From assembly GCF_900215335.1 (NCBI RefSeq), contig NZ_OCMT01000001.1, positions 1,116,001-1,180,000 of the forward strand: 64,000 bases of DNA. The letters run 5' to 3'. The DNA is from Pedobacter xixiisoli. GTDB lineage: Bacteria; Bacteroidota; Bacteroidia; Sphingobacteriales; Sphingobacteriaceae. Shown here in pieces: positions 24,924 through 34,256 of the stretch; within the stretch, counting starts at the first letter, position 1; each line of letters starts with the position of its first letter. The translations under genes and the position numbers were made by a program. Below the pieces are notes generated by a model that saw only the letters and a program-made list of their open reading frames with translations, had not been told where the DNA came from and did not search any database.

Positions 24924-27814
24924 TAAGGTTTCTCGTCGGTTAATTCAAAGCCCCAAGTTTTTCCTTTTTCGGTTGCAGGTACGCCGCCTACCATCCAAAC
25001 TGGAGCTTTAGCACCTTTCAAATAGTAATCAAAAAACTGTTGCTCACGAATTTGGATATCTTTTCTGTTTTGACGTTGCACCAAGTTGTGTGCTTCGTTA
25101 TTATAATTTAACAACCAAACAGGTTTTCCTAAACGTTTTAAGCCTGTAAACATCTCAATTCCTTGGTACCAAGGCACAGCTCCGTCGGCATCATTTGCCA
25201 TTACCACCACTGGCGTGTTTACTTTAGGGAAGTTAAATAAAGGTGAGTTTTGAATATATAACTCAGGTTTTTCCCATAAAGTTGCACCAATTCTGCTTTG
25301 TGTTTTTTCGTATTGGAACTGACGGTTCATTCCGCTTTCCCAACGGATACCACCATAAGCCGAAGTCATGTTCACCACAGGTGCACCGGCCCAAGCTGCA
25401 GCGTACATGTTGGTTACCGTAATTAAGTGCGCCACTTGGTAGCCGCCCCAGCTTTGCCCTTGGATACCGATTTTGGCGCCGTCAACCCAAGCATTTTTCT
25501 TTAAATGCTCTACACCAGAGTTGATAAACTCTTCAGCAGATTTACCTGGATAACCAGTTTCGTAACTGATATCTGGAGCAAATACCAAGTAACCATTACT
25601 CACGAAAAAAGGAATGTTTAAACGCGAAGGAGTAGGAGCAGGAGCTTGATAAGTGTATAAACCATCAGAAAGTTTTTCGTAGAAATATACGATCATTGGA
25701 TATTTCTTGTTAGGATCAAAATCCTCTGGTTTATATAAAATACCTTGAGATTTGAAACCTTTTGGAGTTGTCCAATTTACCAATTCGGTAGTGCCCCAAT
25801 TGTAGTTGGCTTGTTGAGGGTTAGTGCTACTTAGTTTTGTAGTCGTTTTAAAATCCTTTGAAATGTAAACATCTGGTGATTTGATGTAGCTTCCTTTATC
25901 GTAGATGAACAAATCCGCATCTTTAGCTTTAACTAGTGAAGAAAACTTTGCTTTTTCCATTGTCAGCTGTTCTGGTAGTTTATTGTCGTTTATCGCTTTG
26001 CGGAAAATGCCATTTTCTTTGGTCGCATTATTTAAAGCATCAAAATATAAAACTTCATTTTTTTTAAAGAAGCGGTCATCGCTATTGCCACCATTATTTC
26101 TCATTCCCATTAATCGCTCTGAACCAACACTTACACGCTCTACACGAAGTGTGATATTATTAGAACGACCGAATCCAATAGTTACATTTTTAGGTGCAGA
26201 TTTACCATCTGGAGAAAATGCCCAAACATCGTAACGGTCGTTAATCAATACCGATTTGTCGTCTTCAGTCCAGCCTGCTATTCCATAGCTTCTAGCGTAA
26301 TCTGGTACATCATTTTCTTCATCAGCGAACTTAACTGACATGTTGTTGTTTAGCAAAGTAACTTTACCTGTACTTACTTGGTAAGTATACCAATTGCTAT
26401 TTTCGTTGTTAAAATAAAGCACATATTGTCCACCTGGCGATGACATTGCCTGTCCAGTTAAGCCCTCGATGATTTTTTTACGACTGCCGTTCTTTATATC
26501 CACTAAATAATAATCTTTTTTACTACTGCCTGTCCATTGTTGTGCTGCACGGTTGCCGAAGTCTGTAGAAGCCAATACGTAGCTGGCATCTCCCTCGTTT
26601 ACCAAAGAAGCATCTGGTAATTTTACGTCAGTTAACGGAATAATTTTAGGGTCTGAGCTATAAACATCGATTACGCTTAAATAACTTCTTTTAGCTTCTC
26701 TATCTGCGTTTTTCAACTGCATAGTTTGCAAATAGTCATCTTTGTAGCCCCAAATATCTAGTTTTGCATTTTCGAAATCTACTAATGTAGTATCTTTTGG
26801 TTTTTTCTCAGGAGCAATACCAAAAAACAATTTGGTTCCATCTTTACTGAAATTTAATCTGCCATCTGCGCTCACTGCATATTTAGCGGGTAAACCCGGC
26901 GTTTCGTTATCAACAAGAACTTGTGCAGTATCTAACGACAAAGAGTTATAATAGATATTGTAATCTTTAATTTCTTTCTTCTCTGGATCAGTTTCGCCTA
27001 AGAATGCTAAGTGCTCACTTTCATCATCAAAAGTAAAACCTTTAAAATTACCCTTATCTTTTACTAAAGTTTTTAAAGTCCATTTTTCTGTGTTCAATAA
27101 AAATACACCCTGTTTAGCAGCTGCATCTTTTTTAGAACCAGTAGAAGTGAAAGCTAATTGCTTACCATCTTTACTGAATGCATATTCCGTTACATATTTG
27201 TAAGTTTTTTCAACTCCGGTAACTAAATTTTTAACAATTAAATCAGTTCCTTCTTTACTTGCGCCAGCACCGGCTGCAGGTTCATCAGCAAATACATCGC
27301 TATCTTTTTTTTCTGGCGTAGCCGATGCTTTAGTTTTTTTAGCTGTATCTAATGGTTTTTCTAATGTATAGGCAATAATTGCTGCCCCTTTATCAGGAAA
27401 AGAGAAAGATTTAACACGAGGAACTTTAGTTACGTTTAAATTAGTCAGATTAACGATAGCTAAAGTATCTTTTGTTTGCTCGTCTGCTTTCTTCTTCTTG
27501 ATTTTGGCGAGTCTCACATCTTTAAACAAAGGCTTAACTGCCAGAGCAGCAAATTTGGAATCACTGCTAAATGATAAGTTTGTACCTCTAGCTATGGTTA
27601 ATTTACGACCTGAAGGTGTAAGCGTTTCTTGAAAGTAAAGGTTTCCATCACCTTCTTGTGGACTAACGATAAAACTAGCCCAAAGTCCATTATTGGTTAG
27701 CTGTTTACTGCCTACAGATTGCCAACTATCGTAAACACTGTGGTCTAAAGGTTTTTTTTGAGCAAATACAGCACCGCTGATGAGCATAAAAAACAGAAAG
27801 AATTTCTTTTGCAT
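24923..27814 (-). CDS. Secreted S9-family prolyl oligopeptidase
   Basis: The 963-residue protein has a signal peptide (MQKKFFLFFMLISGAVFAQ), so it acts in the periplasm or outside. A long WD40/PD40-like propeller occupies about 30-680. An alpha/beta-hydrolase domain follows with the nucleophile in GQSWGGYQ, the acid in NDADGAVPW and the histidine in NEAHNL. This is the S9 catalytic triad order. The length exceeds the 700-800 of most DPP IV homologues because of insertions in the propeller, including a lysine-rich, low-complexity stretch near residues 155-185. It probably releases dipeptides from extracellular peptides. The downstream gene is the M14 peptidase, on the same strand but separated by repeats. 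Confidence 0.9.
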   Translation of the reverse strand: MQKKFFLFFMLISGAVFAQKKPLDHSVYDSWQSVGSKQLTNNGLWASFIVSPQEGDGNLYFQETLTPSGRKLTIARGTNLSFSSDSKFAALAVKPLFKDVRLAKIKKKKADEQTKDTLAIVNLTNLNVTKVPRVKSFSFPDKGAAIIAYTLEKPLDTAKKTKASATPEKKDSDVFADEPAAGAGASKEGTDLIVKNLVTGVEKTYKYVTEYAFSKDGKQLAFTSTGSKKDAAAKQGVFLLNTEKWTLKTLVKDKGNFKGFTFDDESEHLAFLGETDPEKKEIKDYNIYYNSLSLDTAQVLVDNETPGLPAKYAVSADGRLNFSKDGTKLFFGIAPEKKPKDTTLVDFENAKLDIWGYKDDYLQTMQLKNADREAKRSYLSVIDVYSSDPKIIPLTDVKLPDASLVNEGDASYVLASTDFGNRAAQQWTGSSKKDYYLVDIKNGSRKKIIEGLTGQAMSSPGGQYVLYFNNENSNWYTYQVSTGKVTLLNNNMSVKFADEENDVPDYARSYGIAGWTEDDKSVLINDRYDVWAFSPDGKSAPKNVTIGFGRSNNITLRVERVSVGSERLMGMRNNGGNSDDRFFKKNEVLYFDALNNATKENGIFRKAINDNKLPEQLTMEKAKFSSLVKAKDADLFIYDKGSYIKSPDVYISKDFKTTTKLSSTNPQQANYNWGTTELVNWTTPKGFKSQGILYKPEDFDPNKKYPMIVYFYEKLSDGLYTYQAPAPTPSRLNIPFFVSNGYLVFAPDISYETGYPGKSAEEFINSGVEHLKKNAWVDGAKIGIQGQSWGGYQVAHLITVTNMYAAAWAGAPVVNMTSAYGGIRWESGMNRQFQYEKTQSRIGATLWEKPELYIQNSPLFNFPKVNTPVVVMANDADGAVPWYQGIEMFTGLKRLGKPVWLLNYNNEAHNLVQRQNRKDIQIREQQFFDYYLKGAKAPVWMVGGVPATEKGKTWGFELTDEKP

Positions 27815-27930
27815 GAGTTTTTTATAAATACTTTTTAAGTTGTTGGTTAAACTGTTCTAAAAATCGTAATAATAGCCAGTTAAAGCAAATGTTAAGGGAA
27901 ATATTACAATAGCTTTCGTAGAAAATAAAA

Positions 27931-27980
27931 GCCACAGATAAACAGATTTTTAGAATGTAAATCATTGGTGTATCTGTGGC
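27931..27980. repeat. Dispersed CACAGAT inverted repeat, copy 2
   Basis: Arms GCCACAGATA (27931-27940) and TATCTGTGGC (27971-27980) are perfect reverse complements around a 30-base spacer. The left arm continues AACAGATTTT, the same internal direct repeat as the other copies. It lies just beyond the yidC terminator. Confidence 0.85.
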
Positions 27981-28006
27981 AAAAAAAAAATCCCGCAGGT
28001 GCGGGA
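27981..28006 (-). terminator. Rho-independent terminator of yidC
   Basis: On the minus strand the stem TCCCGC, loop ACCT, GCGGGA is followed by ten T residues, 25 bases after the yidC stop codon. Confidence 0.92.
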
Positions 28007-28030
28007 TTCTCAATTATTGTTTTGTTGTTT

Positions 28031-29833
28031 CTATTTTTTCTTCTGGTTAGCTTGTTGTTGCTGCGTACGCATGTATTCTTCTAAACGAGCTTGGAAACCA
28101 GTTTTCTTTTTTTCAACTTTCGGCTTAGCCTTATTATCTTGTAAGATGGCATGAATTTTATCATCATTTACCATCTTTCTAATTAAGAATTGTTGCAAGA
28201 AAGTAAGCATGTTGGCTAAGAAGTAGTAATAGTTTAATCCTGATGGATAGCTATTTAATACCCCTAAGAAAATGATTGGCATAATATAACCAATGTATTT
28301 CATTTGTCCAGTAGCACCAGAAATCTGATTATTGAAATAGGTGTAGATTAACGTAGAAATCGTCATTAAAATACACATTAAACTCAAGTGGTCGCCAATG
28401 AAAGGTACATTGAAACCGAAGTTGATAAAGTTGTCATAAGTAGACAAATCTTTCATCCAAAGGAAACTCTCACCTCTTAACTCGAATAAGTTAGGGAAGA
28501 AGAAGAAGAAAGCCATTACAAACGGTAATTGCAGTAACATCGGCAAACAACCACCAATTGGATTAACGCCAACCTGTTTGTAAAGTTTCAGATATTCCTG
28601 CTGTAAAAGAGTAGGATTATCTTCGCCAACTTTAGCTTTAATTTCGTCCATTTCTGGCTTTAAAACTCTCATTTTAGCCATCGAAACGTACGATTTGTAA
28701 GTTAACGGCGACATAGCAAGCTTCAACAAGATCGTTAATACTAAAATGATTAAACCGTAACCCCAGTTAAAGCCTTCCAAGAAGTTAAACACTGGCAATA
28801 CCACAAAACGATTGATGTATTTTAAAGGCCAGTAACCTAAATCTACTTGTTTCTCTATCTCGTGACCTTGGTCTTTTAAAGTACTGAATTTGTTAGTACC
28901 GAAGTAGAATTTGAAGTTATAGTTCTGAGCGGCCAATTGGTTAAATGGCAAAGTCATATTTGCGCCGTACCATTTAATTTTACCAGGTTCAGTGGAAACT
29001 TTAACCTCTAAGTTCCCTTTATCGAAAGGTACAGTAGGAATTAAAACTGCTGAGAAAAAGTGTTGCTTAAAAGAAAACCATTCGATTTTTCCTTCTGTAA
29101 GTTCTTTTTTCTCGTCTTTATGTAAGTCTAAGTGATCTGGAGTTTCCTCTACATATTTAAAGTAAGGGCCAGAATGTTCTTGCTCTTTTTTAGCATCTTT
29201 TTCTTGTTGCAATAACGTAGTTTCCCAGTTTAAGTTTACGTTATTGCCTTGCAACAGTTGGTTAAACCCAGTTAAATTGATGTTGAAATCTAAATTAGAA
29301 CCATTCGCTGGAAGTGCATACACAAAATCCACATATTTATCTGCGCTATAATTGGCACGCATGGTAACACCATTGCCAGTTTTAGTAGCGGTAAAATATA
29401 AATCGTTAGTGTTGGTAATTTTACCAGCAATATTCAAGTTTAGACCAAACTTGTTTTGGTTTCCATCAAATAAAACTAAAGGCTTATTGCCATAGGTTTT
29501 TTCATTTTTGACTTCTACCGATTGGATTTTACCACCTAAATTATTGAAAGTGATTTTTAAGTTCTCATTTTCTAAAACTGTAGTTTGTTCAGTTCCAGTG
29601 ATATTTCCTCCAAAAGGCCCCGATAATGCTGCTGTATCAACTGTTTTTACAGGGGTAGCTGCTAGTTTTTCTTGGTTTTTAGCAGGTTCTTTAACACCTG
29701 CTCTTTTTAATGAATCTGCTCTTTGTACTTCTCGTTCTTTTTTAAGTTCAGCTTCCGACGGTTTCATTAAGAAAACGCCACCTGCTAAAATAATCATGAT
29801 CAAGAACAGACCCGTGAATGTATTTCTATCCAT
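28031..29833 (-). CDS. yidC: Membrane protein insertase YidC
   Basis: The 600-residue protein has an N-terminal signal-anchor helix (about 8-22), a large periplasmic beta-rich domain (about 60-330) and the conserved Oxa1/YidC core of five helices (about 350-570; MSPLTYKSYVSMAKM, NPIGGCLPMLLQLPFVMAFFFFF, LPLNYYY-type region GLNYYYFLANML). The C-terminus is basic, as expected for ribosome contact. It inserts and folds inner-membrane proteins with or without SecYEG. It lies 20 bases after pyrG on the same strand, an arrangement I have seen repeatedly in Bacteroidota, so the two are probably cotranscribed. Confidence 0.96.
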   Translation of the reverse strand: MDRNTFTGLFLIMIILAGGVFLMKPSEAELKKEREVQRADSLKRAGVKEPAKNQEKLAATPVKTVDTAALSGPFGGNITGTEQTTVLENENLKITFNNLGGKIQSVEVKNEKTYGNKPLVLFDGNQNKFGLNLNIAGKITNTNDLYFTATKTGNGVTMRANYSADKYVDFVYALPANGSNLDFNINLTGFNQLLQGNNVNLNWETTLLQQEKDAKKEQEHSGPYFKYVEETPDHLDLHKDEKKELTEGKIEWFSFKQHFFSAVLIPTVPFDKGNLEVKVSTEPGKIKWYGANMTLPFNQLAAQNYNFKFYFGTNKFSTLKDQGHEIEKQVDLGYWPLKYINRFVVLPVFNFLEGFNWGYGLIILVLTILLKLAMSPLTYKSYVSMAKMRVLKPEMDEIKAKVGEDNPTLLQQEYLKLYKQVGVNPIGGCLPMLLQLPFVMAFFFFFPNLFELRGESFLWMKDLSTYDNFINFGFNVPFIGDHLSLMCILMTISTLIYTYFNNQISGATGQMKYIGYIMPIIFLGVLNSYPSGLNYYYFLANMLTFLQQFLIRKMVNDDKIHAILQDNKAKPKVEKKKTGFQARLEEYMRTQQQQANQKKK

Positions 29834-29853
29834 TATACTGTTTTATACTGCTT

Positions 29854-31470
29854 TTAAATTGCCTTCTTTTTTACCTGCTCCATTGCAGCGGCCACAAATT
29901 TAATAAAAAGTGGGTGAGGATTAGCAACTGTTGATTTTAATTCTGGGTGGAACTGTCCGCCTACAAAGAAAGGATGGTTTTTAAGCTCTACGATTTCTAC
30001 TAAACCACTCTCAGGATTCATACCAGAAGCAATCATGCCAGCTTCTTCATATTGCGCTAAGTATTTGTTGTTGAACTCGTAACGATGACGGTGTCTTTCT
30101 GAGATGTGTTGTTTTCCGTAAGCAGCGAAAGCTTTTGTACCTTTTTTGATATCACATGGATAAGCACCTAAACGCATAGTGCCACCTTTTGTAGTAATGT
30201 TTTTTTGCTCTTCCATCATGTTAATTACTGGATGTGGAGCATTTTCATCAATTTCAGTCGTATTTGCATCTTTCAATCCTAATACGTTTCTGCCGAACTC
30301 AATTACACAGCACTGCATACCTAAACAGATACCGAAGAAAGGAACATTATTTTCTCTTACGTATTTAATGGCTTCAATTTTACCTTCGATACCACGACTA
30401 CCAAAACCTGGAGCAACTAAAACACCATCTAAGTGACCTAGTTTTTCCTTTACATTATCGGCATAGATACTTTCTGACGGAATATATTCTACACGAACTT
30501 TGCACTCATTTTTCGCACCAGCGTGAATAAATGATTCCGTGATTGATTTGTAAGCATCTGGTAATTCTACATATTTACCAACTAACCCGATTTTAACTTC
30601 AGAAGTTGGATTTTTTAAACGACCTAAGAAGTCTTTCCAGCTTTCCATACTAGGCTCGGCCTTGGTAGGTAGCTTTAATTTACTTAATACCGTTTTATCC
30701 AATTGCTCTTTGTACATCAACAATGGCACATCATAAATTGTAGATGCATCCATAGATTCGACTACCGCGTTGATGTTAACGTTACAAAATAAAGCGATTT
30801 TTCTTCTAATATCTTGACTTATTGGATGTTCTGTTCTGCAAACTAAAATATCAGGTTGGATACCATATTCCAATAATGCTTTAACAGAGTGTTGTGTTGG
30901 TTTGGTTTTTAACTCACCTGCAGCAGCTAAATAAGGAACTAGCGTTAGGTGAATAACTAATGCATTGTTGTTGCCTTCTTCCCATTTAAACTGACGAACA
31001 GCTTCTACAAATGGTAAAGATTCGATATCACCAACGGTACCACCAATTTCTGTGATTACGATGTCATAATCTCCGCTTTCGCCTAAAATACGCATGTTGC
31101 GTTTGATCTCATCAGTAATATGTGGTACAACTTGTACAGTTTTGCCTAGAAATTCTCCCTGACGTTCTTTATTAATTACGTTTTGGTAGATACGACCAGT
31201 AGTAATGTTATTGGCTTGTGAAGTAGGAACATTTAAGAAACGTTCGTAGTGACCTAAGTCTAAATCGGTTTCTGCGCCGTCTTCAGTTACAAAACATTCG
31301 CCATGTTCATAAGGGTTCAAAGTTCCTGGATCAATGTTGATATAAGGGTCGAACTTTTGGATGGTTACTCGGTAACCTCTGGCTTGTAAAAGTTTAGCTA
31401 AAGATGCGGAAATGATGCCTTTTCCTAAAGAGGAAGTAACACCGCCCGTAACAAAAATATACTTAGTCAT
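29854..31470 (-). CDS. pyrG: CTP synthase
   Basis: The 538-residue enzyme makes CTP from UTP, ATP and glutamine. The N-terminal synthetase domain (about 1-265) starts [18 protein letters not shown]. The glutamine amidotransferase domain (about 295-535) has the catalytic cysteine in GICLGMQ and the His/Glu pair in FHPEL. The frame is open to 31524, but ATG at 31470 matches the universal family N-terminus. A -7 box at 31522-31529 puts the transcription start near 31515, after the longer alternative start, which supports this choice. Confidence 0.97.
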   Translation of the reverse strand: MTKYIFVTGGVTSSLGKGIISASLAKLLQARGYRVTIQKFDPYINIDPGTLNPYEHGECFVTEDGAETDLDLGHYERFLNVPTSQANNITTGRIYQNVINKERQGEFLGKTVQVVPHITDEIKRNMRILGESGDYDIVITEIGGTVGDIESLPFVEAVRQFKWEEGNNNALVIHLTLVPYLAAAGELKTKPTQHSVKALLEYGIQPDILVCRTEHPISQDIRRKIALFCNVNINAVVESMDASTIYDVPLLMYKEQLDKTVLSKLKLPTKAEPSMESWKDFLGRLKNPTSEVKIGLVGKYVELPDAYKSITESFIHAGAKNECKVRVEYIPSESIYADNVKEKLGHLDGVLVAPGFGSRGIEGKIEAIKYVRENNVPFFGICLGMQCCVIEFGRNVLGLKDANTTEIDENAPHPVINMMEEQKNITTKGGTMRLGAYPCDIKKGTKAFAAYGKQHISERHRHRYEFNNKYLAQYEEAGMIASGMNPESGLVEIVELKNHPFFVGGQFHPELKSTVANPHPLFIKFVAAAMEQVKKKAI

Positions 31471-31521
31471 GGATGAATTTTTGTTGCAACAAATACATTT
31501 TATTGCTTTTTGTACGGGATA

Positions 31522-31529
31522 CAAAGGTA
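31522..31529 (-). promoter_or_regulatory. -7 box (TACCTTTG) of the pyrG-yidC operon
   Basis: The minus-strand sequence TACCTTTG matches the Bacteroidota -7 consensus TAnnTTTG. The expected start of transcription is near 31515, giving a leader of about 45 bases. I see no clear TTTG -33 element. Confidence 0.5.
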
Positions 31530-31661
31530 AGAAAATATTGCTGTTGTTTCAGTGCTGTTGATAATATATTTTTAGACGAGGCAATACGTTGACCTACAAA
31601 TGATAATATAAAAATAACGTTTGTTCATAATTTCTTGAAGCGTTATCTTTTTAAGAATTTT

Positions 31662-31717
31662 AGCCACAGATACACAGATTTCGCTGTCTAAAAATTTTAT
31701 CTTTGCATCTGCGGCTA
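31662..31717. repeat. Dispersed CACAGAT inverted repeat, copy 3
   Basis: Arms AGCCACAGAT (31662-31671) and ATCTGCGGCT (about 31707-31716) pair with one mismatch. The left arm continues ACACAGATTT, repeating the CAGAT core. It lies about six bases from the stop codon of the minus-strand dehydrogenase gene. Confidence 0.8.
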
Positions 31718-31722
31718 AAAAA

Positions 31723-32424
31723 TTATTTAGTTTTAGTAGGTCTAACCTCAATTTTTGACGGTAAAACATTGGGGTTTAAATTCAATAAATCTACCACCAT
31801 TTGGCCTAAATCCTCTGGCTGGATTTTCCATCCATCTGCGTCATTTGGTTGGTGGTCATTGAAATGAGAAGTTACCGAACCGGGCATAATAGTCGTCGTT
31901 TTTACATCATACTCTCGTAAATCTAACATGGCTGCTTGCGTAAAACCAACTACACCAAATTTAGAGGCGTTATAACCAGCGCCGCCCGCAAAAAAGTTTG
32001 TTCCAGCTAAACTCGCAATAGAAATATAATAACCTTTGTTAGCTTTCAGTTGTTCAACAGATGCTTTTAAAGTATGGAAAACTCCAGTTAGGTTGGTGTC
32101 AATCATTGCGTTCCAATCTTCTAAACTTAACTGGTCAATAGGCCCAAACTTGCCTACGCCAGCATTAGCGATAACGATATCTAACTTACCAAACTTAGCG
32201 ACAATTTCAGCAACAGCAGCTTCTTCGTCTGCATAATTAGCAACATTAGATGCTACAGCCAAAACATTCTCACTGCCTAAATCAGCTTTTGCTTTTTCTA
32301 CATCTGCTAACTTTCTACCTGAAATAGCCACCTTTAAACCTGCATCAACCAATGCCTTAGCAATTCCAAAACCTATTCCTTTTGTGCCCCCTGTAATGTA
32401 GGCAACCTTATTTTCTAAACTCAT
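31723..32424 (-). CDS. Short-chain dehydrogenase/reductase (3-oxoacyl reductase-like)
   Basis: The 233-residue protein is a classical SDR. The NAD(P)-binding motif is TGGTKGIGFG (about 11-20), NANAG-type motif is IANAG (about 85-89), and the catalytic Ser138, Tyr151 and Lys155 (YNASK) are present. The length is normal. The substrate is unknown; basic residues after the glycine motif hint at NADPH. It stands between pyrG and surE on the same strand with its own intergenic spaces, so no functional link is evident. Confidence 0.9.
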   Translation of the reverse strand: MSLENKVAYITGGTKGIGFGIAKALVDAGLKVAISGRKLADVEKAKADLGSENVLAVASNVANYADEEAAVAEIVAKFGKLDIVIANAGVGKFGPIDQLSLEDWNAMIDTNLTGVFHTLKASVEQLKANKGYYISIASLAGTNFFAGGAGYNASKFGVVGFTQAAMLDLREYDVKTTTIMPGSVTSHFNDHQPNDADGWKIQPEDLGQMVVDLLNLNPNVLPSKIEVRPTKTK

Positions 32425-32504
32425 ATGCTTGTATTAAATATTGAAACCAAAAGTGCGAAAACCATATGTATTCAATGTTTTTTGTATGTAAAATAAGTGA
32501 GTAA

Positions 32505-33272
32505 TTAACTAATTCCTAATCCTTGATAACCAATTACGTCTTCAGTTCCAATTTTTTCTTTCAAACGTTTTTCATCCGTTAAATCTAATCTTAAAGGTGT
32601 AATAGATACGTAATTACGCTCCATTGCCCAACGGTCACTATTCTCTTCCGATTGTTCAAGTGATCTTACCGAAATCCAAAAATTCTTTCTTCCCATTGGA
32701 TCTTCTCCTGGAATTACTGTGCCATCATATAGACTTACTGATTGCCTGGTCCACATCATTTTTATTGGTTCTTTCGGGAAATTCACATTGTAAAGTGCCA
32801 CTTCGTTGGTTTCAAAAAGTAAGCTCAAACATCGTTCTACAAATGGAGCTAAAAGCTCAAAATCAGGTTCCGTTTTACCTACAGGTGTACTTAAGGCAAT
32901 TCCTTTAATACCTAGTAATACAGCTTGTTTTGCAGCTGCTAATGTTCCTGAATGCCACATCGAATTGCCTAAGTTGGGGCCCATGTTAATGCCTGATAAA
33001 ACTACCTCGGTATCTGGATACATGTGTAAACCTAACGCCACGCAATCTGCTGGAGTTCCATTTACACGATAGGCTTCGATGCCTTCAAAGGTAATGGGCG
33101 ATTTTTTATAGTTAAGTGGTCTCGAATGGGTAATGGCATGTCCCATAGAAGATTGCTCTACATCTGGTGCTACAACTCTAACAGTCCCGAATTTTCTTGC
33201 CGTTTGCGCTAATGCCGCTATGCCTGGGCTATATATGCCGTCATCATTAGTGATTAAGATATTCATATTCAT
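32505..33272 (-). CDS. surE: 5'/3'-nucleotidase SurE
   Basis: The 255-residue protein is a SurE phosphatase acting on nucleoside monophosphates. The N-terminal metal motif NDDG (residues 9-12) and SSMGHAITH, then GTPADCVALG and SGINMGPNLG, are the family signatures. It starts with ATG at 33272, with a second in-frame ATG two codons on. The lipid kinase gene diverges from it 74 bases away (start to start). Confidence 0.95.
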   Translation of the reverse strand: MNMNILITNDDGIYSPGIAALAQTARKFGTVRVVAPDVEQSSMGHAITHSRPLNYKKSPITFEGIEAYRVNGTPADCVALGLHMYPDTEVVLSGINMGPNLGNSMWHSGTLAAAKQAVLLGIKGIALSTPVGKTEPDFELLAPFVERCLSLLFETNEVALYNVNFPKEPIKMMWTRQSVSLYDGTVIPGEDPMGRKNFWISVRSLEQSEENSDRWAMERNYVSITPLRLDLTDEKRLKEKIGTEDVIGYQGLGIS

Positions 33273-33346
33273 TAATTATTAGTGATGTATTAAAAACTAT
33301 TAGAATGCTGTTATTGTTGACATTAAATGAAAATAGATTATTCGCT

Positions 33347-34249
33347 ATGAAAATAGAACAGACAAAAATCCAACTAATACATAATCCAACTGCTGGCGCA
33401 GAGGAACACGAAGCAGAACATTTGTTGGAAATGTTAAAATCATCTGGCTATCGCTGTAATTACGCCTCCTCGAAGAAGAAAATCCTCAAAAAAATAGCTA
33501 CAGATGTGAAGTATATCACTGTTGCTGGAGGCGATGGAACTGTTCGTAAAGTGATTTTGGCGATGCTAGATAAGAAGCTAAAATTCAAAAGACCTATCGC
33601 TATCTTACCACTAGGAACTGCCAACAACATCGCAAGCTCTTTAAAAATAGAGGAAAATCTAAGATTAAATGCTGAATCTTGGAAAAAAGAAAAACTACAG
33701 AAACTAGATATTGGCGTAGCTAAAACGCGGAAGGATGAAGAACATTTTATAGAATCATTTGGCTTCGGTTTGTTTCCTGCATTGATCAAATGGATGGATG
33801 AACAACCAAGAGCTGAGTCAGAAGAACCGGAAGATGAAGTAAAGCAAGCACATAATGCGCTATTGCACTTAACTAAGCACTATGAACCTCTAAAGGCATC
33901 TTTACTCTATGATGGCAAAGAAGTGAATGATGAGTTTATAATGATAGAACTACTGAACATCTCTAGACTAGGACCAAAGTTACAATTGGCAAAAGCCGAT
34001 CCTGGAGATGGCATGTTGGAGCTAGTTGCTGTGAGAGCTAAACAACGTCCAATTTTAATCAAGTATTTTGAAGATATTGTTGCAGGCAAAAAACCAGTTT
34101 TTCCGATAAAATCTATACCTATAAACCAAATTAAAATAGCGCTAGAAACTAAGGACATTCATGTAGATGACGAGCTGAAAGAAAGTAAATTACACACATG
34201 GATTGTCGATGTTTTACCTAACATGGTAGATATCGTACTCACAAGCTAA
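33347..34249 (+). CDS. Diacylglycerol kinase-family lipid kinase
   Basis: The 300-residue protein has the LCB5/YegS fold. The N-terminal catalytic domain carries HNPTAG (about 12-17), the nucleotide-binding VAGGDGTVRKV and the LPLGTANNIA motif. A beta-sandwich C-terminal domain follows. It phosphorylates a lipid alcohol, possibly diacylglycerol or a sphingoid base; Sphingobacteriaceae make sphingolipids, so the latter is worth noting but is inference. ATG at 33347 is chosen rather than the ATG at 33305, because the 14-residue extension is hydrophobic and not part of the fold. The M23 peptidase gene follows after seven bases. Confidence 0.85.
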   Translation: MKIEQTKIQLIHNPTAGAEEHEAEHLLEMLKSSGYRCNYASSKKKILKKIATDVKYITVAGGDGTVRKVILAMLDKKLKFKRPIAILPLGTANNIASSLKIEENLRLNAESWKKEKLQKLDIGVAKTRKDEEHFIESFGFGLFPALIKWMDEQPRAESEEPEDEVKQAHNALLHLTKHYEPLKASLLYDGKEVNDEFIMIELLNISRLGPKLQLAKADPGDGMLELVAVRAKQRPILIKYFEDIVAGKKPVFPIKSIPINQIKIALETKDIHVDDELKESKLHTWIVDVLPNMVDIVLTS

Positions 34250-34256
34250 TCTCAAA

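Noticed and set aside
27822-28013. A 63-codon minus-strand frame between the S9 peptidase and yidC.
   Set aside because: It crosses the yidC terminator and a dispersed repeat, and its composition looks non-coding.
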